Assembly: GCA_947627325.1 (NCBI GenBank)
Contig: CANQVO010000008.1
Location: 1-64,000 of the forward strand
Source of the DNA: an uncultured Oscillospiraceae bacterium
Lineage (GTDB): Bacteria > Bacillota > Clostridia > Oscillospirales > Oscillospiraceae
Direction: 5' to 3'
Length of the DNA stretch: 64,000 bases
The translations under genes were made by a program, and so were the position numbers. Below the pieces are notes generated by a model. The model made no database searches and had not been told where the DNA came from. It worked only from the letters and a program-made list of their open reading frames with translations. Numbering within the stretch: the stretch's first letter is position 1; each line of letters begins with the position of its first letter. Below are positions 26,060 to 33,232 of the stretch, in pieces.

Positions 26060-28045
26060 TCACGCCGTCTCCGCCGGGGTGGCGGGGGTGGCGGGGGCGG
26101 ACCAGAGGGCGTAGCGGTAGAGGATGGCGGCCAGCTGTTCCCGGGTGACGGTCTGATCGGGGAGGAGGTTGCCGTTGGCCCCCACCACCAGCCCCGCGCC
26201 GCAGGCCCAGGGGAGGGCGGTCAGGGCGTAGTCGCCCACGGAGGCGGCGTCGGCATAGGCGCTCAGAGCGGCGGGGTCGCCCGCGGTGTCCAGGCCCTGG
26301 GTCTGGGCGAAGCGCCACAGGACGGTGACCGCCTGCTGGCGGGTGAGGACCCCCTCCGGGGAGAAGGCGGCGGGGCCGGTGCCCACCATCAGCCCGGCGG
26401 AGGCGGCCCAGGCGATGGCCGCCCGGTCCTCCCGCTCCGCGCCCACGTCGGCGAAGGCGGGGCCTTCAACCTCCGGCTGACCGGCCAGGTTCCACATGGC
26501 CTGGGCCAGTCCCGCCCGGGTGACCGCCCGGCCCACGCCAAAGGTCCCGTCGATGTCCAGGGCGGGGAGGATCTCCTGCTCCAGACAGTAGGCCACGCCG
26601 TCGTGATACCACTGGAGGGCGGGGAAGTCCCGCCCGGCGGACTTGGGATAGCAGGGCACGGTGGCCTGGTCCAGCGCCCCCAGCCAGGTCAGGCCGCTGG
26701 CCCGCTTGACCTCCAGGTTGCTGATCATCACCCCCCGGGTCTGGAGCCGCTCCCCGGTGTCCGGGCTCATGATACTGCCCACCGAGCTGACCACGTAGTA
26801 CTGCCCGTCCACCTTGCCCAGGTAGAACATCTCATGCCCGGGGAAGCACAGGGCGGCGCCCAGGGGCAGGCGGTCCAGAATGGCCCGCTTTTCCTCCATG
26901 GACATATGGCTCATGTCCACCTTCTCTATGTCCATCTCCCACTGCCAGTTGCCGTTGCGGCCGATGTGCAGGCCGAAGCAGGCGTAGATGGTGCGGATCA
27001 TGCCCGAGCAGTCCTCCGAGGCCAGCATCCCGCCCCAGCCGTAGACATCTCCCAGGGTGGCCAGCGCCGCCTTGGCCAGGTTGGCCGGGGTGAGGGGCAG
27101 ATAGCCCACGCTCACCGGGGCGGAGGCGGGGACCAGGGCCAGCTGTTTTTCATAGCGCCCGTCCGAGCGGCGCACCGGGAGCCAGACCACGTAGTTGTGG
27201 TAGGGGGAGCGGCCCCCCACCAGCGTGTCCGGGGCCAGGTCGTCCGCCAGGGCCAGGGCGGTGCCCTGGGTGAGCATCCGGCGGGCGGTCTGAGGGTAGC
27301 GGTTGGAAAAATCGGTGTACGCCTTGCTGCCGTAGACCACCAGCAGCTTCTCCGAGGGCAGGTCCCAGGCGGCCAGCCACTCCGCCTTGCTGGCGCAGAT
27401 GGCCACGTCCTGGGCGGAGATCCACCCGGAGCAGTCCCGGCTGCGGGCCATGTAATACTTCCCGTCGGCGGAGGTGAGGTAGAGGAGCAGGGGGTCGTTC
27501 ACGTTCACGGCGCTGAGGGACTGGTAGTCAAAGTCCGGGTCCTTGGGGTCGTCCATCATGGGCTGGTCGGAGGGGAAGACCCGCAGGGTCGTGCGCTCCA
27601 CCGCCACGGCGTAGCGCACCGGCATGGAGGTGGTGGCCTTGGGGTCGGCGCAGTTGTCGATCATGGCCTGGAAGAAGGGCCACTCCGCCTTTTCCCCGGT
27701 GGCGGGGTCGTAGATCATGCCGGAGTAGTACTGGGCGTCGGCGGTGGCGGAGGAGCGGGCCGCCTCGTTCCGGGCCAGGCCGTCAAAGGTGGGCTCGGCG
27801 GCGCGCAGGTCGGTGACCATGGTGCCGCTCCGGGCGGCGGTGTCGGCGTTGAAGGCGGCGATCTCCGCCGGGGTGAGGATCACCCCGTCCGGGTCCGCCT
27901 GCCGGGCGGCCCAGTAGGCGGGGTCGCACATCTCCGCTGTCACCCCCGGCATATAGGCCGGCCCCGCGGCCTGGACGGGCAGGGCGGCCAGGGCCAGCGC
28001 CAGGACCAGGGCCAGGCAGAGCGGCGTTTTTCCTGTGTGTCTCAT
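26060..28045 (-). CDS. Secreted NlpC/P60-type cell-wall protein with SLH anchor
   Basis: 661 residues. Signal peptide ending near VQAAG; central SH3-like segments (TTLRVFPS, SGWISAQDVAI); an NlpC/P60 domain with the nucleophile in YGWGGMLASEDCSGMIRTIY and a His in PGHEMFYLG; then about three SLH repeats in the last 180 residues (AFADVGAEREDRAAIAWA, ALTALPWACGAGLVVG). The predicted job is peptide hydrolysis in the wall, anchored to a secondary wall polymer. The order SH3-NlpC/P60 followed by C-terminal SLH is plausible for Clostridia. AGGAGGAC precedes the ATG. Confidence 0.88.
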   Translation of the reverse strand: MRHTGKTPLCLALVLALALAALPVQAAGPAYMPGVTAEMCDPAYWAARQADPDGVILTPAEIAAFNADTAARSGTMVTDLRAAEPTFDGLARNEAARSSATADAQYYSGMIYDPATGEKAEWPFFQAMIDNCADPKATTSMPVRYAVAVERTTLRVFPSDQPMMDDPKDPDFDYQSLSAVNVNDPLLLYLTSADGKYYMARSRDCSGWISAQDVAICASKAEWLAAWDLPSEKLLVVYGSKAYTDFSNRYPQTARRMLTQGTALALADDLAPDTLVGGRSPYHNYVVWLPVRRSDGRYEKQLALVPASAPVSVGYLPLTPANLAKAALATLGDVYGWGGMLASEDCSGMIRTIYACFGLHIGRNGNWQWEMDIEKVDMSHMSMEEKRAILDRLPLGAALCFPGHEMFYLGKVDGQYYVVSSVGSIMSPDTGERLQTRGVMISNLEVKRASGLTWLGALDQATVPCYPKSAGRDFPALQWYHDGVAYCLEQEILPALDIDGTFGVGRAVTRAGLAQAMWNLAGQPEVEGPAFADVGAEREDRAAIAWAASAGLMVGTGPAAFSPEGVLTRQQAVTVLWRFAQTQGLDTAGDPAALSAYADAASVGDYALTALPWACGAGLVVGANGNLLPDQTVTREQLAAILYRYALWSAPATPATPAETA

Positions 28046-28119
28046 GTAAAAGTCCTCCTTTTTTCGCCGAGAGAGGCGGGGTGCCCCGCCGTCCCGGCCC
28101 GGGGCGGCGGAGGAAAGGG

Positions 28120-28150
28120 AAAAGGGACCGACTTTCGCCGATCCCTTTTT
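28120..28150 (-). terminator. Terminator of the tRNA-Gly transcript
   Basis: Read on the minus strand: AAAAGGGATCGGC, GAAA loop, GTCGGTCCCTTTT, a stem with two G-U pairs ending in T, immediately after the tRNA CCA end. Confidence 0.7.
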
Positions 28151-28151
28151 C

Positions 28152-28227
28152 TGGAGCGGGTGACGAGGCTCGAACTCGCTACCTCCACCTTGGCAAGGTG
28201 GCGCTCTACCAGATGAGCTACACCCGC
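28152..28227 (-). tRNA. tRNA-Gly, anticodon GCC
   Basis: 76 bases including an encoded CCA. Acceptor GCGGGTG / CACCCGC with discriminator T; anticodon arm CCACC-TTGCCAA-GGTGG gives GCC; T arm GCGAG-TTCGAGC-CTCGT. Transcribed from its own promoter at 28240-28268. Confidence 0.96.
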
Positions 28228-28239
28228 GACAACAGGGGT

Positions 28240-28268
28240 ATTATACCCCACCTTTGCCCATCTGTCAA
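28240..28268 (-). promoter_or_regulatory. Consensus promoter of tRNA-Gly
   Basis: Minus strand TTGACA (28268-28263), 17 bases, TATAAT (28245-28240): a perfect sigma-A consensus. The -35 starts four bases after the relic stop codon of the original mnmG end. Confidence 0.92.
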
Positions 28269-28278
28269 GCCTTATTTT

Positions 28279-28293
28279 CCGCCCCGCTTCTCC
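28279..28293. repeat. Left attachment repeat, with relic mnmG 3' end
   Basis: CCGCCCCGCTTCTCC, identical to 36034-36048. On the minus strand this copy reads GAG AAG CGG GGC GGA AAA TAA (stop at 28274-28272), the presumed native C-terminus EKRGGK of MnmG. Confidence 0.88.
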
Positions 28294-28320
28294 GGCAAGT
28301 TTTATATTGTAATTGGACAA

Positions 28321-28349
28321 GCCGGGAGGTGTCCCGGCCAATTTTTTTG
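28321..28349 (+). terminator. Terminator-like hairpin before the first phage gene
   Basis: GCCGGGA-GGTG-TCCCGGC (28321-28338) followed by CAATTTTTTT. In the circular phage form it would lie between the intergenic region and the first gene, separating transcription units. Confidence 0.7.
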
Positions 28350-28366
28350 TATGGAGGTATGAGCAG

Positions 28367-28600
28367 ATGAAATGGCTGGTGCTGAAAGTCCGGGAACACA
28401 ACTTCCCGGGCGACGATGGCAGGGTGGTGACGGGGAAGTTCGTCTACCTGGCCCCTGCTGAAGGTGAGCCCGCCGGTGATCCCCGGCGTGTCTTCGTCAA
28501 CAGTTCCCGAGAGAAGGATTTCGCCTATTTCCCCAAGCAGGGCGATTCCGTCTATCTCTTTGAGAGCGGCGGCAGGGTCCAGGACTTTATCAAGGCGTAG
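28367..28600 (+). CDS. Small phage protein, possible ssDNA-binding/regulatory protein
   Basis: 77 residues, starting at ATG 28367 with GGAGGT eight bases upstream. Sequence is mostly beta-type with alternating hydrophobic and charged residues (WLVLKVREHNF, GKFVYLAPA, DSVYLFESGG), consistent with an OB-like small protein. It sits just before rep, where several inoviruses carry a single-stranded DNA-binding protein. Function is inferred only from size, position and strand-like pattern. Confidence 0.6.
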   Translation: MKWLVLKVREHNFPGDDGRVVTGKFVYLAPAEGEPAGDPRRVFVNSSREKDFAYFPKQGDSVYLFESGGRVQDFIKA

Positions 28601-28721
28601 CACTTTCACCCTCTCTGTGCTGGTGACGGTCGTGAGATAGGCCCAGCCCGGAAAGATGGTCGTTTGGGGAGGCGTAGGCGCTCCCCGCCCGGCCACTTGA
28701 CCCCATATCGTTTTCCGGGAA
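28601..28721. other. Intergenic region before rep, candidate replication origin
   Basis: Two inverted repeats: GGGGAG (28666-28671) with CTCCCC (28681-28686), and CCACTT (28693-28698) with AAGTGG (28720-28725). Rolling-circle nick sites commonly lie in such hairpins near rep, but no nick motif is provable here. Confidence 0.4.
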
Positions 28722-29585
28722 GTGGTTGCGTTGTCTATATCGCCGCTCTACACGATACACCAGTACAGAGAGGACATCTACAAGGTGGTGGCTTTCAAGC
28801 GCCGCCTTGACCCGGATGTCCTCTCTTTGCGTGACCGGGATGACGATACCCACAACGACGCCAAGCTGGACAACAACTTTTCCCGGGCCCGCTCCATGGT
28901 GCTCCAATACGCCCTCTGCAACCCCTGGGACTACTTCTTCACCGGCACCTTGGATGAGACAAAGCAAGACCGCTTCAACCTGGACGCCTTTTCCGGGCGG
29001 CTCATGCAGTTCATCCGGGACAAGCGCAAGGCCTACCACGCCAAGTTCCAGGTGCTCCTTGTGCCGGAGCACCACCAGGATGGGGCGTGGCACGTCCACG
29101 GCCTGGTCTACGGCCTCCCGGCCTCGGCCCTGTGTCCCTTCCGGCCCCCGGCCCCTCGGTCACTCATTGACGGCGGCTTCCTCAACTGGCCGGACTACCA
29201 GGCTAAGTTCGGCTTCTGCTCCATGGGGGCCATCCGTGACCCCATCGCCACGGCCTTTTACATCAGTAAGTACGTCTCCAAAGACCTTTCCCGCCGAGCC
29301 GGTGACCTGGGAAAACACCTGTATTTCCACTCTCGACCCTTGCGGACGGCGGCGAAGGCGTCCGAGGTCTACCTCCCCAACTCCGGGCTGGACGACCTCT
29401 GCACCCACGATTATGACTTCTGCAAGACCGGCTGGGCCTTTGACGCCCCCTGGTGGTTCCCCATGGCTTGGGAGGGCGCCGATGTCCCGGCGCTGGAAGC
29501 GGCCGAAGACCCGCTGGCGGACTTCGACCCCCAGACGGTAGAGCCGCCCCCGGAGGTGTGGGAGCAACTGACTTTGACAGTCTGA
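28722..29585 (+). CDS. Rolling-circle replication initiator (HUH endonuclease) of the phage
   Basis: 287 residues from a GTG start (a TTG at 28731 is the alternative; the ribosome site is weak). The metal-binding HUH motif is WHVHGLVYG (H124, H126) and the catalytic motif is FYISKYVSKD (Y180, Y184, K187), the two-tyrosine arrangement of phage-type Rep proteins. N-terminal WDYFFTGTLD is the usual motif-1 region. It would nick the double-stranded phage DNA and start strand-displacement synthesis. The acidic, Pro-rich C-terminus is probably dispensable. Confidence 0.9.
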   Translation: MVALSISPLYTIHQYREDIYKVVAFKRRLDPDVLSLRDRDDDTHNDAKLDNNFSRARSMVLQYALCNPWDYFFTGTLDETKQDRFNLDAFSGRLMQFIRDKRKAYHAKFQVLLVPEHHQDGAWHVHGLVYGLPASALCPFRPPAPRSLIDGGFLNWPDYQAKFGFCSMGAIRDPIATAFYISKYVSKDLSRRAGDLGKHLYFHSRPLRTAAKASEVYLPNSGLDDLCTHDYDFCKTGWAFDAPWWFPMAWEGADVPALEAAEDPLADFDPQTVEPPPEVWEQLTLTV

Positions 29586-29693
29586 TATGGCGGGATAGAA
29601 CCGGGCGGAGAGGTGATAGCCTCTGGCCCGGTGGCCGATGGGCGGTTCAAGCCCGTCCTCCGCCAACAAATCTTTGAAGAAGGGAGAATGAGC

Positions 29694-29873
29694 ATGGAGA
29701 CTTCCGCTACCGGCATGGATGCCGTCCTTGCGGCCACCGACACGATCACCTCTCTGCTGAGCAAGGTCTGGTCTGTGATGACCGCCAACCCCCTGCTGAC
29801 CGTGATCCTGGCGTCCGGCCTGCTGAGTATCGGCCTGGCCGTCTTCCGCAAGGTCAAGCGCACGGCCCGGTGA
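29694..29873 (+). CDS. Probable major coat protein (pVIII-like)
   Basis: 59 residues from ATG 29694 (or ATG 29688), after AAGGGAG. It has an amphipathic N-terminal half, one hydrophobic segment (about LLTVILASGLLSIGLAVF) and a basic C-terminus (RKVKRTAR), the standard layout of filamentous-phage major coat proteins, whose basic end faces the DNA. No cleaved signal peptide is obvious, unlike Ff pVIII. It lies after rep and directly before a terminator, as gene VIII does in Ff phages. Confidence 0.7.
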   Translation: METSATGMDAVLAATDTITSLLSKVWSVMTANPLLTVILASGLLSIGLAVFRKVKRTAR

Positions 29874-29884
29874 TCTCTCGGCCC

Positions 29885-29924
29885 GGTGGGGCGTGGCCGT
29901 TGGCTGCGCCCCACCTATCTTTTC
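29885..29924 (+). terminator. Terminator after the coat-protein gene
   Basis: GGTGGGGCG (29885-29893) pairs with CGCCCCACC (29907-29915), then TATCTTTT. Its position behind the coat gene matches the central terminator of Ff phages. Confidence 0.7.
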
Positions 29925-29939
29925 TTGGGGGGTGTCCCT

Positions 29940-30122
29940 GTGTGGTATAACACGGTTCCCACTGTGCCGGTGCTGTCCTGGCTCTTTGGGGTGGCGGACT
30001 TATTTGATCATACGCTCCGGGCCGTCCTGTCCCAGCCCGCCCTGGCCTCCTTCGTGGGCGTTGGCGTCCTCATGCTGGGCTTCGGCCTGTTTAACCTGTT
30101 CTGGCGGGGGAGGCGGCGGTGA
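29940..30122 (+). CDS. Small single-pass phage membrane protein
   Basis: 60 residues from GTG 29940, chosen because GGGGGGTG lies just upstream; the in-frame extension to 29886 lies inside the terminator hairpin. One hydrophobic segment (FVGVGVLMLGFGLFNLF) and a very basic end (WRGRRR). Probably a minor virion or assembly protein. Its stop overlaps the next start (TGATG). Confidence 0.65.
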   Translation: MWYNTVPTVPVLSWLFGVADLFDHTLRAVLSQPALASFVGVGVLMLGFGLFNLFWRGRRR

Positions 30123-30244
30123 TGAGCAACGTCGTCATTATCCTGTTGGGTGTGCTCCTGGCCTCTCCCGTCCTGGCCCTGCTGGTCGCTCTGGCCCATC
30201 TGTGGGACAAGGCCCAGCTGCGGGACAAAAGGAAAGAGCCGTGA
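30122..30244 (+). CDS. Small phage membrane protein, 40 residues
   Basis: Begins MSNVVIILLGVLLAS, one membrane segment, then a charged tail ending KRKEP. Overlaps the previous stop by one base, so it is translationally coupled. Similar in size to the end-cap proteins pVII/pIX of Ff phages, although no sequence match is claimed. Its stop codon lies within the terminator stem. Confidence 0.65.
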   Translation: MSNVVIILLGVLLASPVLALLVALAHLWDKAQLRDKRKEP

Positions 30245-30260
30245 CGGCTCACGGCTCTTT
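30233..30260. terminator. Bidirectional terminator between convergent phage genes
   Basis: Perfect 12-bp stem AAAGAGCCGTGA / TCACGGCTCTTT with a CGGC loop, then CTTTATT on the plus strand. It contains the stop codons of both the plus gene (30242-30244) and the minus gene (30251-30249). Confidence 0.85.
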
Positions 30261-30380
30261 CTTTATTAGACTTTTTAGGTAGTTGATGTAGCCTTTCAAA
30301 CTCGGGTCTTTCGTCTCCATGTAGTGCTTGTTGTAGGTAATGCAAAATGCCAGGGCAAGGGCTATCCAGATGATGGTCAT
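30249..30380 (-). CDS. Tiny membrane protein on the opposite strand of the phage, 43 residues
   Basis: Begins MTIIWIALALAFCITYN: one hydrophobic segment at the very N-terminus, followed by a hydrophilic Lys/Tyr-rich tail ending LIKKEP. Its ATG overlaps the stop of the upstream minus gene (ATGA, 30380-30377). No family recognised. Unusual because filamentous-phage structural genes normally share one strand. Confidence 0.65.
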   Translation of the reverse strand: MTIIWIALALAFCITYNKHYMETKDPSLKGYINYLKSLIKKEP

Positions 30381-30514
30381 TTCTTTTTGACCTCCCGGAT
30401 GATGCCGATGATTGCCTTGTAGATGAGCCAGCCGAACAGGATGGGAATACCAATTGCTATTACTGCGGCCAAGATTATTGCTGGTATGTAAAGTATGGGG
30501 TCTACTGGTCTCAT
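30377..30514 (-). CDS. Tiny membrane protein on the opposite strand of the phage, 45 residues
   Basis: Begins MRPVDPILYIPAIILAA with one long hydrophobic segment and a basic end (REVKKK). A very strong GAGGAGGAATAG site (complement of 30519-30530) lies just upstream, so it is almost surely translated. Divergent from the gene at 30547, 32 bases apart; coupled to the following 43-residue gene. Function unknown; holin-like, immunity or assembly roles are all possible. Confidence 0.7.
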   Translation of the reverse strand: MRPVDPILYIPAIILAAVIAIGIPILFGWLIYKAIIGIIREVKKK

Positions 30515-30546
30515 TTTACTATTCCTCCTCGATTGGATGTGATATT

Positions 30547-32676
30547 ATGCGTAACCTTAAAAGGATTATATCATTGTTTTGCCTCTGTGCAATACTTTTT
30601 TGCGCTTTTTCTCCTGTTGCTTTCGCCTCTGATGTCGTTTCAGATGTGCAAACTGCCGTTTCTGTCACAAAACTTGCGGACTGGGTCCTTAAGCACGGTG
30701 CTGAAGGCGGGAATTTTCTTGGTTGGCTGATTAATGGCCGGGATGACTCAATTTGTCCAGGTAGTCCTGTCTTGGGTGGTCGCCATAGCTTCAAGGAGGT
30801 TGTTGCCCCGGGCCTCTTGCAAGGCACTTTGGATACTTACTATGAATGTGAATGGTGTAGTCTCCGCTACAACGCTTATATTTTTGGTGATGATACTGAT
30901 GAGGGAGATTCAGAAGGGGGAGGTTCATCTGGGTCTGGTTTGTATGGGGCCTATGTTGATTCCCTCCCCGCTGTCGGTATTGCCTCTGACGGTTCGCTTC
31001 TGTACCGTCCAAAAGCTGTCTTTGTCGATGCTCGACACCCTGTTCGTTACTCTGGGGGGACCACAGAGGCTGTTGCCTTTTGGGGTGATCCTTATTCTGT
31101 TTGGGAGGACTGGTCTCCGTCTATATCTGCGGCAGGCTCCCTTTCTGTCTCTCCCGCTTCTTCTCCCCGCCTTTTTTCTTGGACGCCCTCGTATGATACA
31201 AGTCTTTCTTCTATTTCTGTCAAATTGGACGTGTATTTTGATTTTACAGCTCCACTTAGTGGCACGTATCAGTTGCTTGACCGTGGCACTGTATTTCGTA
31301 AATATACAGTCCCTTCTGGTGAAAATTCTTCGGGCCCTTCTCCGTTTTATTCCGAGGCTTCTTTTGAGAAGGCTCTTTCTGCTGGTGATTCCTTGTCTAC
31401 TTCTTCTCATGCGTATGAGCGTATTTATCTTAGCTATTCGCGGGCTTCCTATCTCTATCTTGATATTGAAGCTCCTTTGTTCCGTATCGTGCCTACTGAA
31501 TCCGTGGAAAATGATGGCACTTATGGGCGTGACACCCGTTTCGGCGTTTTCAATGGTGCTTTGGGCGTACAGGGAGATGGAAATACCGTTACTGTCGTTT
31601 ATGAAGGCTCCGTGGTAGACGAAGCTGGCGGCACCTACACTAATCCTGTCACAAAGCAGACCTACCCGGTCCTCAACTGGGATTATGATTACTCCACTCG
31701 TTCTTACAATTTGGTCTTTTGCGATGATATCGGCACCGCCACCGTGACCTATGGGGATGATAAAGTTACCATCGTGGAATATCTTAACAAAGATGGACAA
31801 GTGGATACCGCTACTTATTATCTCTATTATGCTGTCCAGTCAGATACTGGTAACCCCGGCTCCGGCGGCTCCGGGAGCGGCGGCGGTTCCGGGAGCTCCG
31901 GCGGCTCCGGCTCGTCTAACGCCCTCTCTCGTGTCTTCCTGCATTACGGCAATAATATCACCCAAAATTTCGGGCATGAAGGCCACGGCGGCGTTGACGT
32001 TATCCCCACCTCCGGCGTCGCCGATACCGTCACCGCCCACTCGGAAGGTGAAGTGGTCTGGACCCAAACGGGCCAGGTCAATAATCAGGGCTCGTCAGGT
32101 GACGCCACCTATGGCAACGCCGTGAAGATCAAACACTCCAACGGCTACTATACCCTCTACGCCCACCTGGCTACCGTGGAGGTGAAGGAGGGCCAGCACG
32201 TCTACCGGGGCCAGTCCCTCGGCATGATGGGCAACACGGGCAACAGCTACGGCGCCCATCTGCACTTTGAGGTGCGAGACACCGGCGATACCAAAATAAA
32301 CCCCGAACCATACCTGAACGCCGACCTCCCCGGCCTGGAGGGCGGCGGGAAGTCGGAGTCCGACCGCTCCATTTGGGAGAAGCTGGGCGACTTCATCGGC
32401 GGCGGGATCTCCGGGCTGTTGGACCTCCTGGGCGCTGTGGTGAGTAAACTCCTGGACGGCCTGATCTCCCTGCTGGGTATGCTGATTTCCAAGCTGGGCT
32501 CGGTGGTGGCCTCCATTCTGTCCGTCCTGGACCAGCTTCCGTCCCTGTTCGGCGGGTTCCTGGACTTGCTAGGCCTGTTGTTCCCATTCCTGCCCCCGGA
32601 GATCACCACGCTCCTGACCTTCGGGGTGATCGCTGTGGTGGTCGTCTGGATCATCAAGGCATTTTTGGGGAGGTGA
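30547..32676 (+). CDS. Phage minor coat/adsorption protein (pIII-like) with M23 peptidase domain
   Basis: 709 residues. Signal peptide (MRNLKRIISLFCLCAILF..SPVAFAS), a large beta-rich N-terminal region, a Gly/Ser linker near residues 435-458, an M23 (LytM) peptidase domain with HGGVD and HLHFEV giving the complete zinc ligand set, then about 100 residues of hydrophobic helices ending in a membrane anchor (VIAVVVVWIIKAFLGR). Signal peptide, Gly linker and C-terminal anchor match filamentous-phage pIII. The N-terminal two thirds (30547 to about 31850) is clearly more AT-rich than its surroundings. The start lacks a strong ribosome site. Confidence 0.82.
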   Translation: MRNLKRIISLFCLCAILFCAFSPVAFASDVVSDVQTAVSVTKLADWVLKHGAEGGNFLGWLINGRDDSICPGSPVLGGRHSFKEVVAPGLLQGTLDTYYECEWCSLRYNAYIFGDDTDEGDSEGGGSSGSGLYGAYVDSLPAVGIASDGSLLYRPKAVFVDARHPVRYSGGTTEAVAFWGDPYSVWEDWSPSISAAGSLSVSPASSPRLFSWTPSYDTSLSSISVKLDVYFDFTAPLSGTYQLLDRGTVFRKYTVPSGENSSGPSPFYSEASFEKALSAGDSLSTSSHAYERIYLSYSRASYLYLDIEAPLFRIVPTESVENDGTYGRDTRFGVFNGALGVQGDGNTVTVVYEGSVVDEAGGTYTNPVTKQTYPVLNWDYDYSTRSYNLVFCDDIGTATVTYGDDKVTIVEYLNKDGQVDTATYYLYYAVQSDTGNPGSGGSGSGGGSGSSGGSGSSNALSRVFLHYGNNITQNFGHEGHGGVDVIPTSGVADTVTAHSEGEVVWTQTGQVNNQGSSGDATYGNAVKIKHSNGYYTLYAHLATVEVKEGQHVYRGQSLGMMGNTGNSYGAHLHFEVRDTGDTKINPEPYLNADLPGLEGGGKSESDRSIWEKLGDFIGGGISGLLDLLGAVVSKLLDGLISLLGMLISKLGSVVASILSVLDQLPSLFGGFLDLLGLLFPFLPPEITTLLTFGVIAVVVVWIIKAFLGR

Positions 32677-32680
32677 GCTT

Positions 32681-32842
32681 ATGGAGGACTTTGGGGCCAT
32701 GATCTCCGCCGTGGTTCGTCTCCTGAAGACGGAGTTTACTTTGTTCGGCGTGACCTTTTCGTGGTGGGATGTGTTCTTCTGGACGGCTGTTGTGAGTATC
32801 GTGCTATTTCTGCTGGGAGGTGCTTTTGGTGGAAGAGATTGA
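32681..32842 (+). CDS. Small phage membrane protein, 53 residues
   Basis: Begins MEDFGAMISAVV; a Trp-rich hydrophobic stretch (FSWWDVFFWTAVVSIVLFLL) follows. GGGGAGGTGAG just upstream of the ATG. Four bases separate it from the pIII-like gene, the position of gene VI (pIII partner at the virion tip) in Ff phages, though it is shorter. Confidence 0.7.
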   Translation: MEDFGAMISAVVRLLKTEFTLFGVTFSWWDVFFWTAVVSIVLFLLGGAFGGRD

Positions 32843-33059
32843 TGTGGTGACCGGGCTGGACGATGTCCAGACCCCAGCTGAGGGCGTGGAGGCCCCGGAG
32901 GCCGAGGAGACGGTGGCGCTCACCGAGGCCCCCTCCAATTTCCTGGACAAGCCCTTTTCTGACTATACCCCCACGGAGGGGCTTTTGCTCCTGATCCTCT
33001 TGGTGCTGGTGCTGTCTCTCCTGGGCGGCTTTGTGAGGAGGTGCTTCGGATGGCTGTGA
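32829..33059 (+). CDS. Small acidic phage membrane protein, 76 residues
   Basis: GTG 32829 start after GGGAGGTG, overlapping the previous gene by 14 bases. The N-terminal 45 residues are very acidic (TPAEGVEAPEAEETVAL), followed by one membrane segment (LLLLILLVLVLSLLGGF) and a basic end (VRRCFGWL). Acidic-membrane-basic order resembles a coat protein, so this is an alternative candidate for a virion structural protein. Confidence 0.65.
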   Translation: MEEIDVVTGLDDVQTPAEGVEAPEAEETVALTEAPSNFLDKPFSDYTPTEGLLLLILLVLVLSLLGGFVRRCFGWL

Positions 33060-33232
33060 TTGTCGCTGAGTTCTTCGGCCTCGTCGGCCTGGATATGACC
33101 CCGCCTGCCACTCTGGCCGAGCTGATCCCCTATCTGCTCACCTTCACCGTGGGGGTCGTCCTGGTGGCCGGGGTGTTCCGGGCCTTGGGTGCTCTGTTCT
33201 CCATCTTCGCTGACTGGCGGAGGTGGCGGTGA
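33050..33232 (+). CDS. Small phage membrane protein, 60 residues
   Basis: ATG 33050 after GAGGAGGTG; overlaps the previous gene by ten bases. Hydrophobic segments around EFFGLVGL and LIPYLLTFTVGVVLVAGVF, basic end FADWRRWR. Its stop shares bases with the start of the ATPase gene. Probably a virion or assembly factor. Confidence 0.65.
   Translation: MAVIVAEFFGLVGLDMTPPATLAELIPYLLTFTVGVVLVAGVFRALGALFSIFADWRRWR

Noticed and set aside
28152..28227. tRNA-Gly as the phage attachment site
   Set aside because: The duplicated bases lie 52 bases upstream of the tRNA, in the mnmG end, and no part of the tRNA is duplicated at the right end.
28279..28293. The 15-bp repeat as a dif (XerC/D) site
   Set aside because: It lacks the 11-6-11 architecture and is GC-rich; it is also shown to be mnmG coding sequence.
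30734..31618. A 294-codon plus-strand frame overlapping the pIII-like gene
   Set aside because: It is out of frame with the signal-peptide/M23 protein, has no ribosome site and translates to a Leu/Ser-rich string caused by T-rich codons.
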